Part shown: positions 8,326 through 15,364 of the stretch, one piece after another
Layout of the letters: each line of letters opens with the position of its first letter
How positions within the stretch are numbered: position 1 is the first letter of the stretch
From: Gp13-AA77 sp036521995
GTDB lineage: Bacteria > Acidobacteriota > Terriglobia > UBA7540
Length of the DNA: 18,850 nucleotides
Direction: 5' to 3'
Assembly: GCA_036521995.1 (NCBI GenBank)
Contig: DATDGR010000319.1
Coordinates: 1-18,850 of the forward strand
Position numbers and translations under genes: made by a program
The notes under the pieces: generated by a model
Databases searched by the model: none
What the model saw: the letters and a program-made list of their open reading frames with translations, nothing else
What the model was told of the DNA's origin: nothing

Positions 8326-8829
8326 ATGCAACTCCTGTACCTGATCTCGACCGGCGGCACCATTGAAAAGATCTACCACGAGCCGACCGGCGTGGTAGCC
8401 AACGTCGACAGCAAGATCGAACGCTACTTCCGCCTCCTCCGTCTACCGGACCTCAAGGTTGAGGTCACGCACTTAATGAACAAAGACAGCCTTGAGATGA
8501 GTGATGCCGACCGCCACGCGCTGCTCGACGTGGTGCGCCATAAGCTCCAGCAACCGGCGCCCATCGTGATCACCCACGGCACCGACACGATGGTGGAGAC
8601 CGGAATGCTGCTCCAGCGGAGCTTGCACAATCTCACCGCGCCCATTGTTCTTACCGGCGCCATGACTCCTCTGGGGTTCGAGGGCAGCGACGGTCTCCAG
8701 AACATGACTGAGAGCCTGTTGTCCGCCCGACTGCTGCCGCCCGGAGTCTACCTGGTGATGCACAACCAGGTGTTTCCGATCGAACGCGTCCAAAAAGACC
8801 GCGAGCAGGCGCGGTTCGTCTGGACCTGA
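8326..8829 (+). CDS. Single-domain asparaginase-like protein
   Basis: 167 residues matching only the N-terminal catalytic domain of the type I/II L-asparaginase fold; the classical enzyme has about 330 residues and two domains. The start at 8326 gives MQLLYLISTGGTIEK, the usual N-terminal strand; no Shine-Dalgarno sequence is evident. The catalytic set is present: nucleophile T12 (STGGTI), T86-D87 (HGTDTM) and K157 (RVQKDR), the last equivalent to Lys162 of E. coli AnsB. The TGAMTPLGFEGSDG segment also matches. The frame ends cleanly at TGA soon after that lysine, so this is probably a genuine short family and not a truncation; compact asparaginase-domain proteins of this size are known. Whether it hydrolyses asparagine is unproven, since the C-terminal domain normally helps form the active-site dimer. 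Confidence 0.82.
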   Translation: MQLLYLISTGGTIEKIYHEPTGVVANVDSKIERYFRLLRLPDLKVEVTHLMNKDSLEMSDADRHALLDVVRHKLQQPAPIVITHGTDTMVETGMLLQRSLHNLTAPIVLTGAMTPLGFEGSDGLQNMTESLLSARLLPPGVYLVMHNQVFPIERVQKDREQARFVWT

Positions 8830-8870
8830 GAGGCTCCCAGCCGCCAGGAACCAGGAATCAATCCCTTCCC

Positions 8871-8890
8871 ACTTCTGACTCCTGACTTCT
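8871..8890. repeat. Low-complexity CTTCTGACTCCTGACTTCT repeat remnant
   Basis: Just after the asparaginase-like gene the sequence reads CTTCTGACTCCTGACTTCT, an internally repetitive TGACT/CTGACT unit. The complementary form (GAAGTCAGAAG) lies just upstream of the gene at about 8252-8262. Short degenerate repeats of this kind are common in intergenic spacers of some soil bacteria; their function is unknown. Confidence 0.4.
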
Positions 8891-9026
8891 ATCTCGCCTG
8901 GGCGCTCACTTCCCTTTTCCGGCTGGATTTCTGTCGTCGTCCAGCGTCACCCGGGCCTCGTCCGCCGCCATCACGCGCAACTGCCAGTCGGGCGCCCGCC
9001 CATTCCGGGTTACCCGCCCGTCCCGT

Positions 9027-9032
9027 TATAAT
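9027..9032 (+). promoter_or_regulatory. Candidate -10 box (TATAAT) of recG-rsmD
   Basis: A perfect TATAAT lies 17 nt before the recG ATG in a GC-rich context. Transcription would begin roughly at 9038-9040, giving a leader of only about 10 nt. No -35 match is evident. The octamer TATAATCG is shared with the site before the DUF2911 gene. Confidence 0.4.
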
Positions 9033-9049
9033 CGAGCATCGAGACGCCG

Positions 9050-11167
9050 ATGCCCGCCAAGCTGACACTGCAGTCGGAGGTAAAATATCTCAAGGGCGTG
9101 GGCCCAGCACGTGCCGAGATGCTCGCCGCGCGCGCTATTGGCACGGTTGAGGACCTGCTCTACTACACACCCTTTCGCTACGAGGACCGCACGCGCCTGA
9201 CGCCGGTGCGGGATTTGATCCCCGGCCAGACCACCACCGTGCTCGCTGACGTGCTGAGCGGGGGCCTGATGCGTACGCGGCGCGGAATCTATATTTACGA
9301 CCTCGCTGCCCGCGACTCCACGGGCATGCTGCGCTGCAAGTGGTTCAACGCCGTCTATCTTGAGAAGAACAGGGTGTTTCGGCCGGGACAGCGCGTCTTT
9401 TTCTATGGCACTGTGGAGCGCGACCCGTTCGGCGCGCGCTTCCAGATGATCCAGCCCCAGTTTGAGATTCTGATCGGCAATGAGGCGGCGGGCGAGGATT
9501 CACCGGAGGTGGGCCGGGTGGTTCCGATCTACGAATCCATCAGCCGACTGGGACCGCGCGTGTTGCGGCACCTAGTATGGACAGCGCTCGGTGCCGTAAA
9601 GGATCAGACTCCGGACACGCTTCCGGCTGGGGTGCGGGACCGGAACAAGCTGCTGGATCGCAGCACCGCGCTGCGGCTGACGCATTTTCCCGAGAAGAAT
9701 CAGGCTCTCGAAGAGCTGGCGCGCTTCCGCACGCCGGCGCAAGTGCGGCTGATCTTCGAGGAGCTATTCCACGTCAGCGCCGGGCTGATCCTGCGCCAGC
9801 GCCGGACCAAGTCAATCGACGGGATCGCTTTCCGGGTGACAGACGCCGCCCGCCAGGCCATCAAGAGCGTTCTTCCCTTTCATCCCACCGCGGCCCAGAA
9901 ACGCGTGCTGCGCGAGATTGTGGACGACATGCGCGCGCCGCGGCCCATGAACCGCGTTTTGCAAGGCGATGTGGGTTCGGGCAAGACGATTGTGGCGCTG
10001 CAGGCTGCCATCGTGGCCATTGAGAGCGGCTACCAGGCAGCGGTGATGGCACCCACCGAGATCCTGGCCACACAGCACTACCTTTCCATGAAGCAGATCC
10101 TGGCCACGCTGCCTTACCGCGTCGAGTTCCTCACCAGCGCGCGCAAGGGCAAGGAGAAGACGGAGCTAAAGCGGCGCCTGGCTTCGGGCGAGGTCAACTT
10201 GGTCGTGGGCACACATGCCTTGATTGAACAGGACGTCGAGTTCGCACGCCTGGGACTGGTGGTCGTGGATGAGCAACATCGTTTCGGGGTTCTGCAGCGT
10301 TACCGCCTGATCAGCAAGGGACTGCCGCCGGACGTGCTGGTGATGACGGCCACTCCAATCCCCCGAACCCTGGCGCTGACGATGTACGGTGATCTCGACG
10401 CCTCGGTGATCGACGAATTGCCTCCCGGCCGAGCGCCGATTCACACGCGCCTGCTCGAAGACCGCGAGCGGGCGCAGGCGTTCGACCTTATCCGCCAGCA
10501 CGTGCGGCAAGGGGAACAGGCTTACGTCGTTTATCCTGTAATCGAGGAATCGGAGAAACTGGACGTGCAGGCGGCCGTCCGAATGCATGAGCATCTCTCC
10601 CGGAACGTATTCTCCGAGTTCCAAGTGGGCCTGCTGCATGGCCGCCTGGCGGGCGCGGAAAAAGAGAGCGCCATGTTAGCTTTCAAGCGCGGCGACATCC
10701 AGATCCTGGTATCGACTACCGTCATTGAAGTGGGCGTGGATGTGCCGAACGCCACTGTCATGCTGATCGAGCACGCCGACCGGTTCGGCCTGGCGCAGCT
10801 TCATCAGCTCCGCGGGCGCATCGGGCGCGGGCCAGCAACGTCCTATTGCCTGCTCCTGGCCGGCCAACCGCGAACCGAGGTGGCCAACGAACGTCTCCGC
10901 GCCATACTGGAGAGCACGGACGGGTTCCGCATCGCGGAGACGGACTTGAAGATTCGCGGGCCGGGGGAGTTCTTCGGCACGAGGCAGTGGGGCATCCCGG
11001 CGTTTCGAGTGGCGAATCTGCTGCGCGATCAGGAGATTCTGGAATGGGCGCGGCGCGAAGCGGCCGCCTTTATCGAGCATCCGGGGTCGCAGCAGGAGCT
11101 CACGAGCTACGTCGCCTCTCTGCGACGCATCTGGCCGCGCCGCTATGGCCTGGCTAGCGTGGCCTGA
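9050..11167 (+). CDS. recG: ATP-dependent DNA helicase RecG
   Basis: 705-residue superfamily 2 helicase that remodels stalled forks and branch-migrates Holliday junctions in the cytoplasm. The N-terminal YLKGVGPARAEML segment and an OB-fold wedge domain (about residues 50-170) precede the helicase core. Walker A is GDVGSGKT at 306-313, the DEQH box is at 407-410 (VVDEQHRFG), motif III is MTATPIPRTL, and the C-terminal helicase half contains a QLRGRIGRG motif VI and the GEFFGTRQWG segment typical of RecG. Length is normal for the family. The ATG has only a weak GAGACG upstream, and the leader may be very short given the TATAAT at 9027. rsmD follows after 5 nt, so the two are almost certainly one operon. 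Confidence 0.97.
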   Translation: MPAKLTLQSEVKYLKGVGPARAEMLAARAIGTVEDLLYYTPFRYEDRTRLTPVRDLIPGQTTTVLADVLSGGLMRTRRGIYIYDLAARDSTGMLRCKWFNAVYLEKNRVFRPGQRVFFYGTVERDPFGARFQMIQPQFEILIGNEAAGEDSPEVGRVVPIYESISRLGPRVLRHLVWTALGAVKDQTPDTLPAGVRDRNKLLDRSTALRLTHFPEKNQALEELARFRTPAQVRLIFEELFHVSAGLILRQRRTKSIDGIAFRVTDAARQAIKSVLPFHPTAAQKRVLREIVDDMRAPRPMNRVLQGDVGSGKTIVALQAAIVAIESGYQAAVMAPTEILATQHYLSMKQILATLPYRVEFLTSARKGKEKTELKRRLASGEVNLVVGTHALIEQDVEFARLGLVVVDEQHRFGVLQRYRLISKGLPPDVLVMTATPIPRTLALTMYGDLDASVIDELPPGRAPIHTRLLEDRERAQAFDLIRQHVRQGEQAYVVYPVIEESEKLDVQAAVRMHEHLSRNVFSEFQVGLLHGRLAGAEKESAMLAFKRGDIQILVSTTVIEVGVDVPNATVMLIEHADRFGLAQLHQLRGRIGRGPATSYCLLLAGQPRTEVANERLRAILESTDGFRIAETDLKIRGPGEFFGTRQWGIPAFRVANLLRDQEILEWARREAAAFIEHPGSQQELTSYVASLRRIWPRRYGLASVA

Positions 11168-11172
11168 CCGAC

Positions 11173-11736
11173 ATGAGAATTATCTCTGGCGCTTATCGCG
11201 GCTTTCACCTACGGTCGCTCAAGGGTGCAAACCTGCGCCCGACTTCCGATCAGATGCGCCAGACTTTGTTCGACGTGCTCGGGCCTGCCGTCGCCGGCTC
11301 GCGTTTTCTTGACATCTATGCGGGAAGCGGAGCGGTGGGGATTGAGGCGCTCAGCCGCGGCGCGAGCGAAGTGGCGTTGGTGGAGAATCACCGGGCGGCG
11401 GTGCAACTGATCAGGCGCAACCTTGAAACTCTGGAAGCAGACACCGGGGCTCGCGTTTTGGCCTGTCTGGCGGCGAGCGCGGTCGAGCGGCTGGCGAACG
11501 AAGGCGCGAGCTTCGACTACGTTTTCCTTGATCCTCCCTATGCCGAAGTTGCCGAGTACCATCGCATCCTGCGCCAACTCGGCCGGGCGCCGGTCCTCGC
11601 GCCGGGCGCGCTGGCGGTGGCCGAGCATTCCCGCCACCTGCGGCTCGAAGAAGGCTACGGCCGCCTGGCACGCATCCGCACCTTGCGCCACGGTGATTCT
11701 CAGCTCTCCTTCTACCGGCCCGGCGACGGCTGCTAA
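11173..11736 (+). CDS. rsmD: 16S rRNA (guanine(966)-N(2))-methyltransferase
   Basis: 187-residue Rossmann-fold methyltransferase that uses S-adenosylmethionine to methylate G966 of 16S rRNA during 30S assembly. It starts with MRIISGAYRG and continues with the LRPTSDQMRQTLFDVL segment characteristic of RsmD. The SAM-binding motif I is FLDIYAGSGAVGIEAL with D47, and the catalytic motif IV is DPPY at 120-123. It begins 5 nt after the recG stop, so it is translationally coupled. In many bacteria rsmD sits beside coaD; here its downstream neighbour is instead a convergent gene. The stop lies directly at the T-tract (minus strand) of a terminator used by that gene. Confidence 0.95.
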   Translation: MRIISGAYRGFHLRSLKGANLRPTSDQMRQTLFDVLGPAVAGSRFLDIYAGSGAVGIEALSRGASEVALVENHRAAVQLIRRNLETLEADTGARVLACLAASAVERLANEGASFDYVFLDPPYAEVAEYHRILRQLGRAPVLAPGALAVAEHSRHLRLEEGYGRLARIRTLRHGDSQLSFYRPGDGC

Positions 11737-11789
11737 AAAAGACAGCCCCTCGCCAGCACCCTAGGCTGCAGGTGCGGAAGGCGAGGGGC
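11735..11789 (-). terminator. Intrinsic terminator of the coiled-coil gene, between convergent genes
   Basis: GCCCCTCGCC at 11745-11754 pairs perfectly with GGCGAGGGGC at 11780-11789. An inner stem, GCACC (11756-11760) with GGTGC (11771-11775), extends the hairpin. Read on the minus strand, the hairpin is followed 4 nt later by six T residues (11740-11735), a classic rho-independent terminator for the gene ending at 11851. On the plus strand there is no T-tract, so its effect on rsmD transcripts is uncertain. Confidence 0.85.
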
Positions 11790-11850
11790 ACTTCGAACGC
11801 TGCGCGGGCCTCATGCGGGAGGCTCTCAATGGCCGTCGCGGCAGCGTTGT

Positions 11851-12771
11851 TTACTGGGGTGACGGCGACGTCGTCGTTGCCGCCTGTGTCGACGGCGCCG
11901 GTGTCGCTGCCGCCAGCTCAGGATGCGAGTACTTCGGCGTGCTCACGTAGCCGGTGACCTTGTTCTGATTCACCGAGTTTACCACGAGCTCGAAGAACTC
12001 TTTCGAGTTCCCGGTGGTGAAGAAGACCGGCTCGTCCACCGTACGGTTATCCTTCGGAATCGACATGTCGTTGGTCAACAGATCCATGTTGAACCGGTGG
12101 CGCTTCACGTTGGTCTTCTTGAGCATAAGACCCACGCCTGCCACGGTCTGCTGCTCATTCTTGGCCAGCGTAAACTCGTAGTAATTGCGCTGCCCGAGCT
12201 TGCGAAGGGTCTCGATATCGTCGTGGTTGCGGGCGATCAGCGTGCCCATGTCGCTCCTCGCCATACCGAGATCGTTCTGCAGCGTGCTCACGGTCTGCTT
12301 GGTGGAGCCGAGATCGCTCTTGGTGGCGGCCACGTCCTGGGTCACAGCCGCAACTTGAGCACTGTCGGCTTTCGTGCCCAGTTCCTGCTTCAACTCCGCG
12401 TTCTGGGCCTCAGTCTGTTGCTGGAGATCGGTAACCATCTTCCGCGCCTTAGCCAGGGCAACGCTTGCACCGCCGCCAGAGCGCCCCATCTTCTTCGCAG
12501 TCGAATCGAGCTCGCTGCGCAGGGCGTCAAGCTGTTGCGCGCTCGCGTCCTGAAAGCTCGCAAGCTTGGCCGCCAACCGATCGTCGGATTGTTGAACCTG
12601 GCTCTTCAAGGCGGCTTCATCGGCCTGAACCGCGCCGATCGAGCCCATTTTGCTGAGCGTGTAGATCTGGGCGATGACGAGCAGCCCCAGTACCACAAAA
12701 ACGATGACCCAGGGTCCGCTCGATTGCCGAATCTCAATACGTTCATTTCGTGGAACTTCATCGATTGCCAT
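11851..12771 (-). CDS. Membrane-anchored coiled-coil protein of unknown function
   Basis: 306 residues from the ATG at 12771, chosen because AGGGAGG lies 6 nt upstream. A short charged cytoplasmic N-terminus (MAIDEVPRNERIEIRQ) precedes one transmembrane helix (about 20-38, WVIVFVVLGLLVIAQIYTL). Residues of about 50-190 are a long Ala/Gln/Asp/Lys-rich coiled coil with repeated LKSQ, LRSEL and TKSDLGSTK-type heptads. A compact, well-ordered segment follows at about 190-285 (YYEFTLAKNEQ, LKKTNVKRHRFNMDLL, PVFFTTGNSKEFFELVVN, VTGYVSTPK), and the tail is Ala/Pro/Thr/Ser-rich. The compact segment looks like a conserved domain that I cannot name. The gene lies 209 nt downstream of glmU on the same strand and has its own terminator. 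A structural or tethering envelope role is inference. Confidence 0.85.
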   Translation of the reverse strand: MAIDEVPRNERIEIRQSSGPWVIVFVVLGLLVIAQIYTLSKMGSIGAVQADEAALKSQVQQSDDRLAAKLASFQDASAQQLDALRSELDSTAKKMGRSGGGASVALAKARKMVTDLQQQTEAQNAELKQELGTKADSAQVAAVTQDVAATKSDLGSTKQTVSTLQNDLGMARSDMGTLIARNHDDIETLRKLGQRNYYEFTLAKNEQQTVAGVGLMLKKTNVKRHRFNMDLLTNDMSIPKDNRTVDEPVFFTTGNSKEFFELVVNSVNQNKVTGYVSTPKYSHPELAAATPAPSTQAATTTSPSPQ

Positions 12772-12872
12772 AACCTGCCTCCCTTCGGTTCTACTATCCC
12801 CCACTCCATTCGAAAAGTCGGTTTCTAACAAAGCAAGCCGGATACCACTTCCAGCCTAGCCGCAACCCTATG

Positions 12873-12902
12873 ATAATAGGCCTGTTGACTCAGTGTTGTC
12901 GT
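12873..12902 (-). promoter_or_regulatory. Candidate promoter of the coiled-coil gene
   Basis: On the minus strand ACGACA (12902-12897) and TATTAT (12878-12873) are separated by 18 nt, matching the sigma-70 consensus at 4/6 and 5/6 positions. The start would lie about 95 nt upstream of the ATG at 12771. This would let the gene be expressed independently of glmU. Confidence 0.35.
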
Positions 12903-12980
12903 CCGAGCGAGTCAGATTTCGAGTGTGGATTTACATGGGTGAGTGTAAGAACGCCGTGTCGATCGGGATCTCGTCACTCG

Positions 12981-14366
12981 TCACCGGCTATGCTTCTTCT
13001 TGACCCATCCCCTCTTCACAACTTGACGGGCCCGGCCTAGCGCGAGCGAATCCGGCGGCACGTTCTCAGTGATGGTTGAACCCGCCGCCACGTAGGCGCC
13101 GCGGCCCACCCGCACCGGCGCCACCAGCATGGAACCGCTGCCGATGAACACGCCATCCTCAATGTAGGTGGGGTGCTTGCCCTGACCGTCGTAATTGCAG
13201 GTGACGGTCCCAGCGCCAACGTTCACCTTCTCGCCGATCTCAGCGTTCCCCAAGTACGTTAGATGCCCGGCCTTGCTGCCGCGTCCGAGGCGCGATTTCT
13301 TCACTTCCACGAAGTTGCCAACGCGCGTTTCAGACCCTACCTCCGCCCCGTCGCGCAGGTGGGCGAAGGGGCCGACCATGGCGTCGGAGCCCACCGTCGA
13401 AAAGGAGATCACCGAGAGGGGCCGCACTGTCACTCGATCGCCGAGCTGGGAGTCCGTAATGGTGCAATGGGGCCGCACCAGGCAGTCACGGCCCACCCGA
13501 GTCGCGCCCAGCAGGCTCACGCCCGGCTCGATCACCGAGTCCCGCCCCACCTCGACTTCGTCATCGATATAGGTCGCTTCGGGGTTGACGATGGTAACCC
13601 CGTCGCGCATCAGCGCCTCGGCCTTGCGCAGCCGCAGAATGCGCTCAGCCTGTGCGAGTTCCATCCTGTCATTGACCCCCAGCACTTCGCGCAGATCGGC
13701 CACCGGCACCGCCTCGACGCGCTCGTGGCGCCTGGCCAGAATCTCCACCAGGTCCGTTAGCAAGTATTCCTTCTGCGGATTGTCAGCGGCAAGCCGGCCG
13801 AGGTTCTCAAGCAGCTTGTTGCGCGAAAAGCAAAGGATGCCAGAGCTTACTTCACGAAGGCGCCGTTCCGCGGGGGTAGCTACCTTTTCTTCCACGATCC
13901 GCCGAACCCGGCGCTCGCGTCCGCGAACGATGCGCCCGTAGCCATACGGGCGTTCGAGCAGCATGGTGAGGATGGTGGCCGCGGCGCGGCGCCGGCGGTG
14001 GGTGTCAATGAGGTGGCGCAAGGTGTCGGGCAGGAGCAGCGGTGCGTCACCCACCAGTACGGCCAAGTCGGCGCTCGATGAGCGCTCCAGTTCCTCGCGC
14101 GCTACCATCAGGGCGTGGCCGGTGCCCAGCTGCTGCTTCTGCTCAATAAACGTGACCCCGGGCCGCGCGAAGGCCTTCTGAACCTCGCCGGACTGATGAC
14201 CCACCACCATGTACACCTCGGTGGCGCCGCTCGAAAAGGCCGTGCGCAGCGCATACTCGCCTAACCAGCGCCCGGCCAGACGATGCAGCAGCTTCGAACG
14301 TTCGGATTTGAAGCGTGTAGCTTTTCCCGCCGCCAGAATCAGGACTGAGAATCCGCCTTTGGTCAT
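12981..14366 (-). CDS. glmU: Bifunctional UDP-N-acetylglucosamine pyrophosphorylase / glucosamine-1-phosphate N-acetyltransferase
   Basis: 461 residues from the ATG at 14366 (AAGG upstream). A longer frame to a GTG at 14414 adds residues the family lacks. The cytoplasmic enzyme makes UDP-GlcNAc for peptidoglycan and lipopolysaccharide. N-terminal uridyltransferase: LILAAGKATRFKS (9-21), QLGTGHA (79-85), metal ligand D107 in VGDAPLL, and a second metal-site Asn in GVNDR. C-terminal left-handed beta-helix acetyltransferase: hexapeptide repeats from about 255, the catalytic H368 in AGHLTYLG, and CNYDGQGKH. The nucleotide-binding signature departs from the E. coli form: the GxGTR glycine is Ala16 and the Pro of PKxLH is Ser24. 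Both domains otherwise look intact, and these changes are probably lineage features. Confidence 0.95.
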   Translation of the reverse strand: MTKGGFSVLILAAGKATRFKSERSKLLHRLAGRWLGEYALRTAFSSGATEVYMVVGHQSGEVQKAFARPGVTFIEQKQQLGTGHALMVAREELERSSSADLAVLVGDAPLLLPDTLRHLIDTHRRRRAAATILTMLLERPYGYGRIVRGRERRVRRIVEEKVATPAERRLREVSSGILCFSRNKLLENLGRLAADNPQKEYLLTDLVEILARRHERVEAVPVADLREVLGVNDRMELAQAERILRLRKAEALMRDGVTIVNPEATYIDDEVEVGRDSVIEPGVSLLGATRVGRDCLVRPHCTITDSQLGDRVTVRPLSVISFSTVGSDAMVGPFAHLRDGAEVGSETRVGNFVEVKKSRLGRGSKAGHLTYLGNAEIGEKVNVGAGTVTCNYDGQGKHPTYIEDGVFIGSGSMLVAPVRVGRGAYVAAGSTITENVPPDSLALGRARQVVKRGWVKKKHSR

Positions 14367-14670
14367 GAGAGCCTTATCAATCAACGAATCTTCAGCTTCA
14401 GCAATCGAGTCCACTCGACTTCCTCGGGCCTGGGCGGGCCGAAGCGATTGGGATCCAGGATCGCCGCCAAAATGGTAAGACGCTCCTTAACGGGGCCGGC
14501 CCTGCACGGGTCCAAACAGTGGCCTGGTTCCTCAGAAAGGCCACGCCTCCGGTCCGATTCCTGGCTGGCTTTCACTGAAGACAAGCGGCTTGCCATGCGG
14601 CAGCGAAAGCTGGCGGCGGTTTGGCATTTCAGTTGCCCCGGCTCCTGCTAAGTGTGAGGAGAGGTGGCCC
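14367..14670. other. Divergent intergenic region between glmU and the zinc-finger gene
   Basis: 304 nt with no firmly supported gene. On the minus strand a 29-residue frame (14470 to 14381, TTG start, AAGGAG about 11 nt upstream, ending RLLKLKIR) stops 14 nt before the glmU ATG. It could be a coupled leader peptide, but the evidence is thin. No sigma-70 promoter stands out in either direction. Confidence 0.4.
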
Positions 14671-14916
14671 ATGTTGAACGACGCCGAGTTGAATCAGTAT
14701 TGGGAGGACCACCAGACCGATGATGAGTGGCGGAAGGTGTCCTACCGCGGGATCGCGAACCTGCTGGAGGCTTGCTCCGAATGCGGATCCGTCCGCGCCA
14801 AGGAGCGCCTGGTCCGCTGTCCCTGGTGCGAAGACACTTACTGCTGCAAGGACCAGATCTGCTCGGAGCAGCATCGCTCCGGCCTGCACCCGGCCGTAGC
14901 CTATTGGACCTGGTAA
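14671..14916 (+). CDS. Small HIT/MYND-like zinc-finger protein
   Basis: 81 residues from the ATG at 14671, which has a strong GAGGAGAGG Shine-Dalgarno at 14656-14664; a longer frame from 14590 has no such signal. Residues 1-33 are acidic/aromatic and probably helical (LNDAELNQYWEDHQTDDEW). The rest is cysteine-dense: C35-x2-C38, C50-x2-C53, C58-C59, C64, H68 and H73. This order (CxxC, CxxC, YC, C, H) resembles the cross-brace HIT/MYND zinc fingers, which bind two zinc ions and usually mediate protein contacts. It sits alone between divergent glmU and the insertion sequence. Function is unknown; regulator or adaptor is only a guess from the fold. Confidence 0.75.
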   Translation: MLNDAELNQYWEDHQTDDEWRKVSYRGIANLLEACSECGSVRAKERLVRCPWCEDTYCCKDQICSEQHRSGLHPAVAYWTW

Positions 14917-15271
14917 AAGGGGCAGGTGGCAAGCGGCAGGGGCACTCCGGGGAGCCCTGCCACCCCGGTTTCGTGACGCGAGACCCTCCCATCCAATCCG
15001 CTGAAAACAAAGGACATTCCGGCTTCGCTGCTGGACATCTCCTGGCCGATGCCAAGGTTCAAGGCCACTGCCGACTGGCACCCGGCGGCAATTGGCCGTT
15101 ACCCGCCACTGCTATCAAGGCCTTTCGCCTGTCCCGGTGGGAAGGGCCGGCGTAGCCCGCGTCAGGAATTCGGGGCGCACGACCAGATTCACTCAAAGCG
15201 GTATGACATTAACCCACAACGTACTGAAGCTGTCAGAATTCAAGAGCGATGTCAAGCGGCGTATGCTTGGG
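14917..15271. other. Intergenic region left of the insertion sequence
   Basis: 355 nt with no convincing complete gene. A hairpin (GGCAGGG at 14935-14941 with CCCTGCC at 14955-14961) directly follows the zinc-finger gene but lacks a T-tract. At 15203 an ATG opens a short frame (MTLTHNVLKLSEF, then SDVKRRML) that runs into the left end of the insertion sequence. The segment before it is GC-rich without recognisable features. Confidence 0.5.
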
Positions 15272-15293
15272 GGGTGCGCGATATAGACATGAG
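15272..15293 (+). repeat. Left terminal inverted repeat of the insertion sequence
   Basis: 22 bp beginning GGGTGCGCGA. It matches the inverted right end at about 18 of 22 positions, with the first ten bases identical. Confidence 0.8.
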
Positions 15294-15338
15294 GCTTTTC
15301 TTACGTTCTTTTTTTGTGGCCTCTTTCTGTACGTATAG

Positions 15339-15344
15339 TATACT
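15339..15344 (+). promoter_or_regulatory. Candidate -10 box (TATACT) of the insertion sequence genes
   Basis: TATACT lies within a perfect 11-bp palindrome, GTATAGTATAC (15333-15343), in the AT-rich left end. A TTGTGG at 15314-15319 is a possible -35 box at a long 19-nt spacing. Transcription would start very close to the Shine-Dalgarno sequence at 15352. Confidence 0.35.
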
Positions 15345-15364
15345 TACAGATAAAGGAGGTGACT

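Noticed and set aside
8906..9025. Minus-strand frame of about 39 codons ending DDDRNPAGKGK
   Set aside because: It looks mildly protein-like but has no start signal, no known family and lies over the recG promoter region; it may be a decayed gene end, but I cannot support it.
14917..14964. Hairpin after the zinc-finger gene as a terminator
   Set aside because: Seven-base stem with a 13-nt loop and no T-tract; alternative pairings exist, so it is noted only as part of the spacer.
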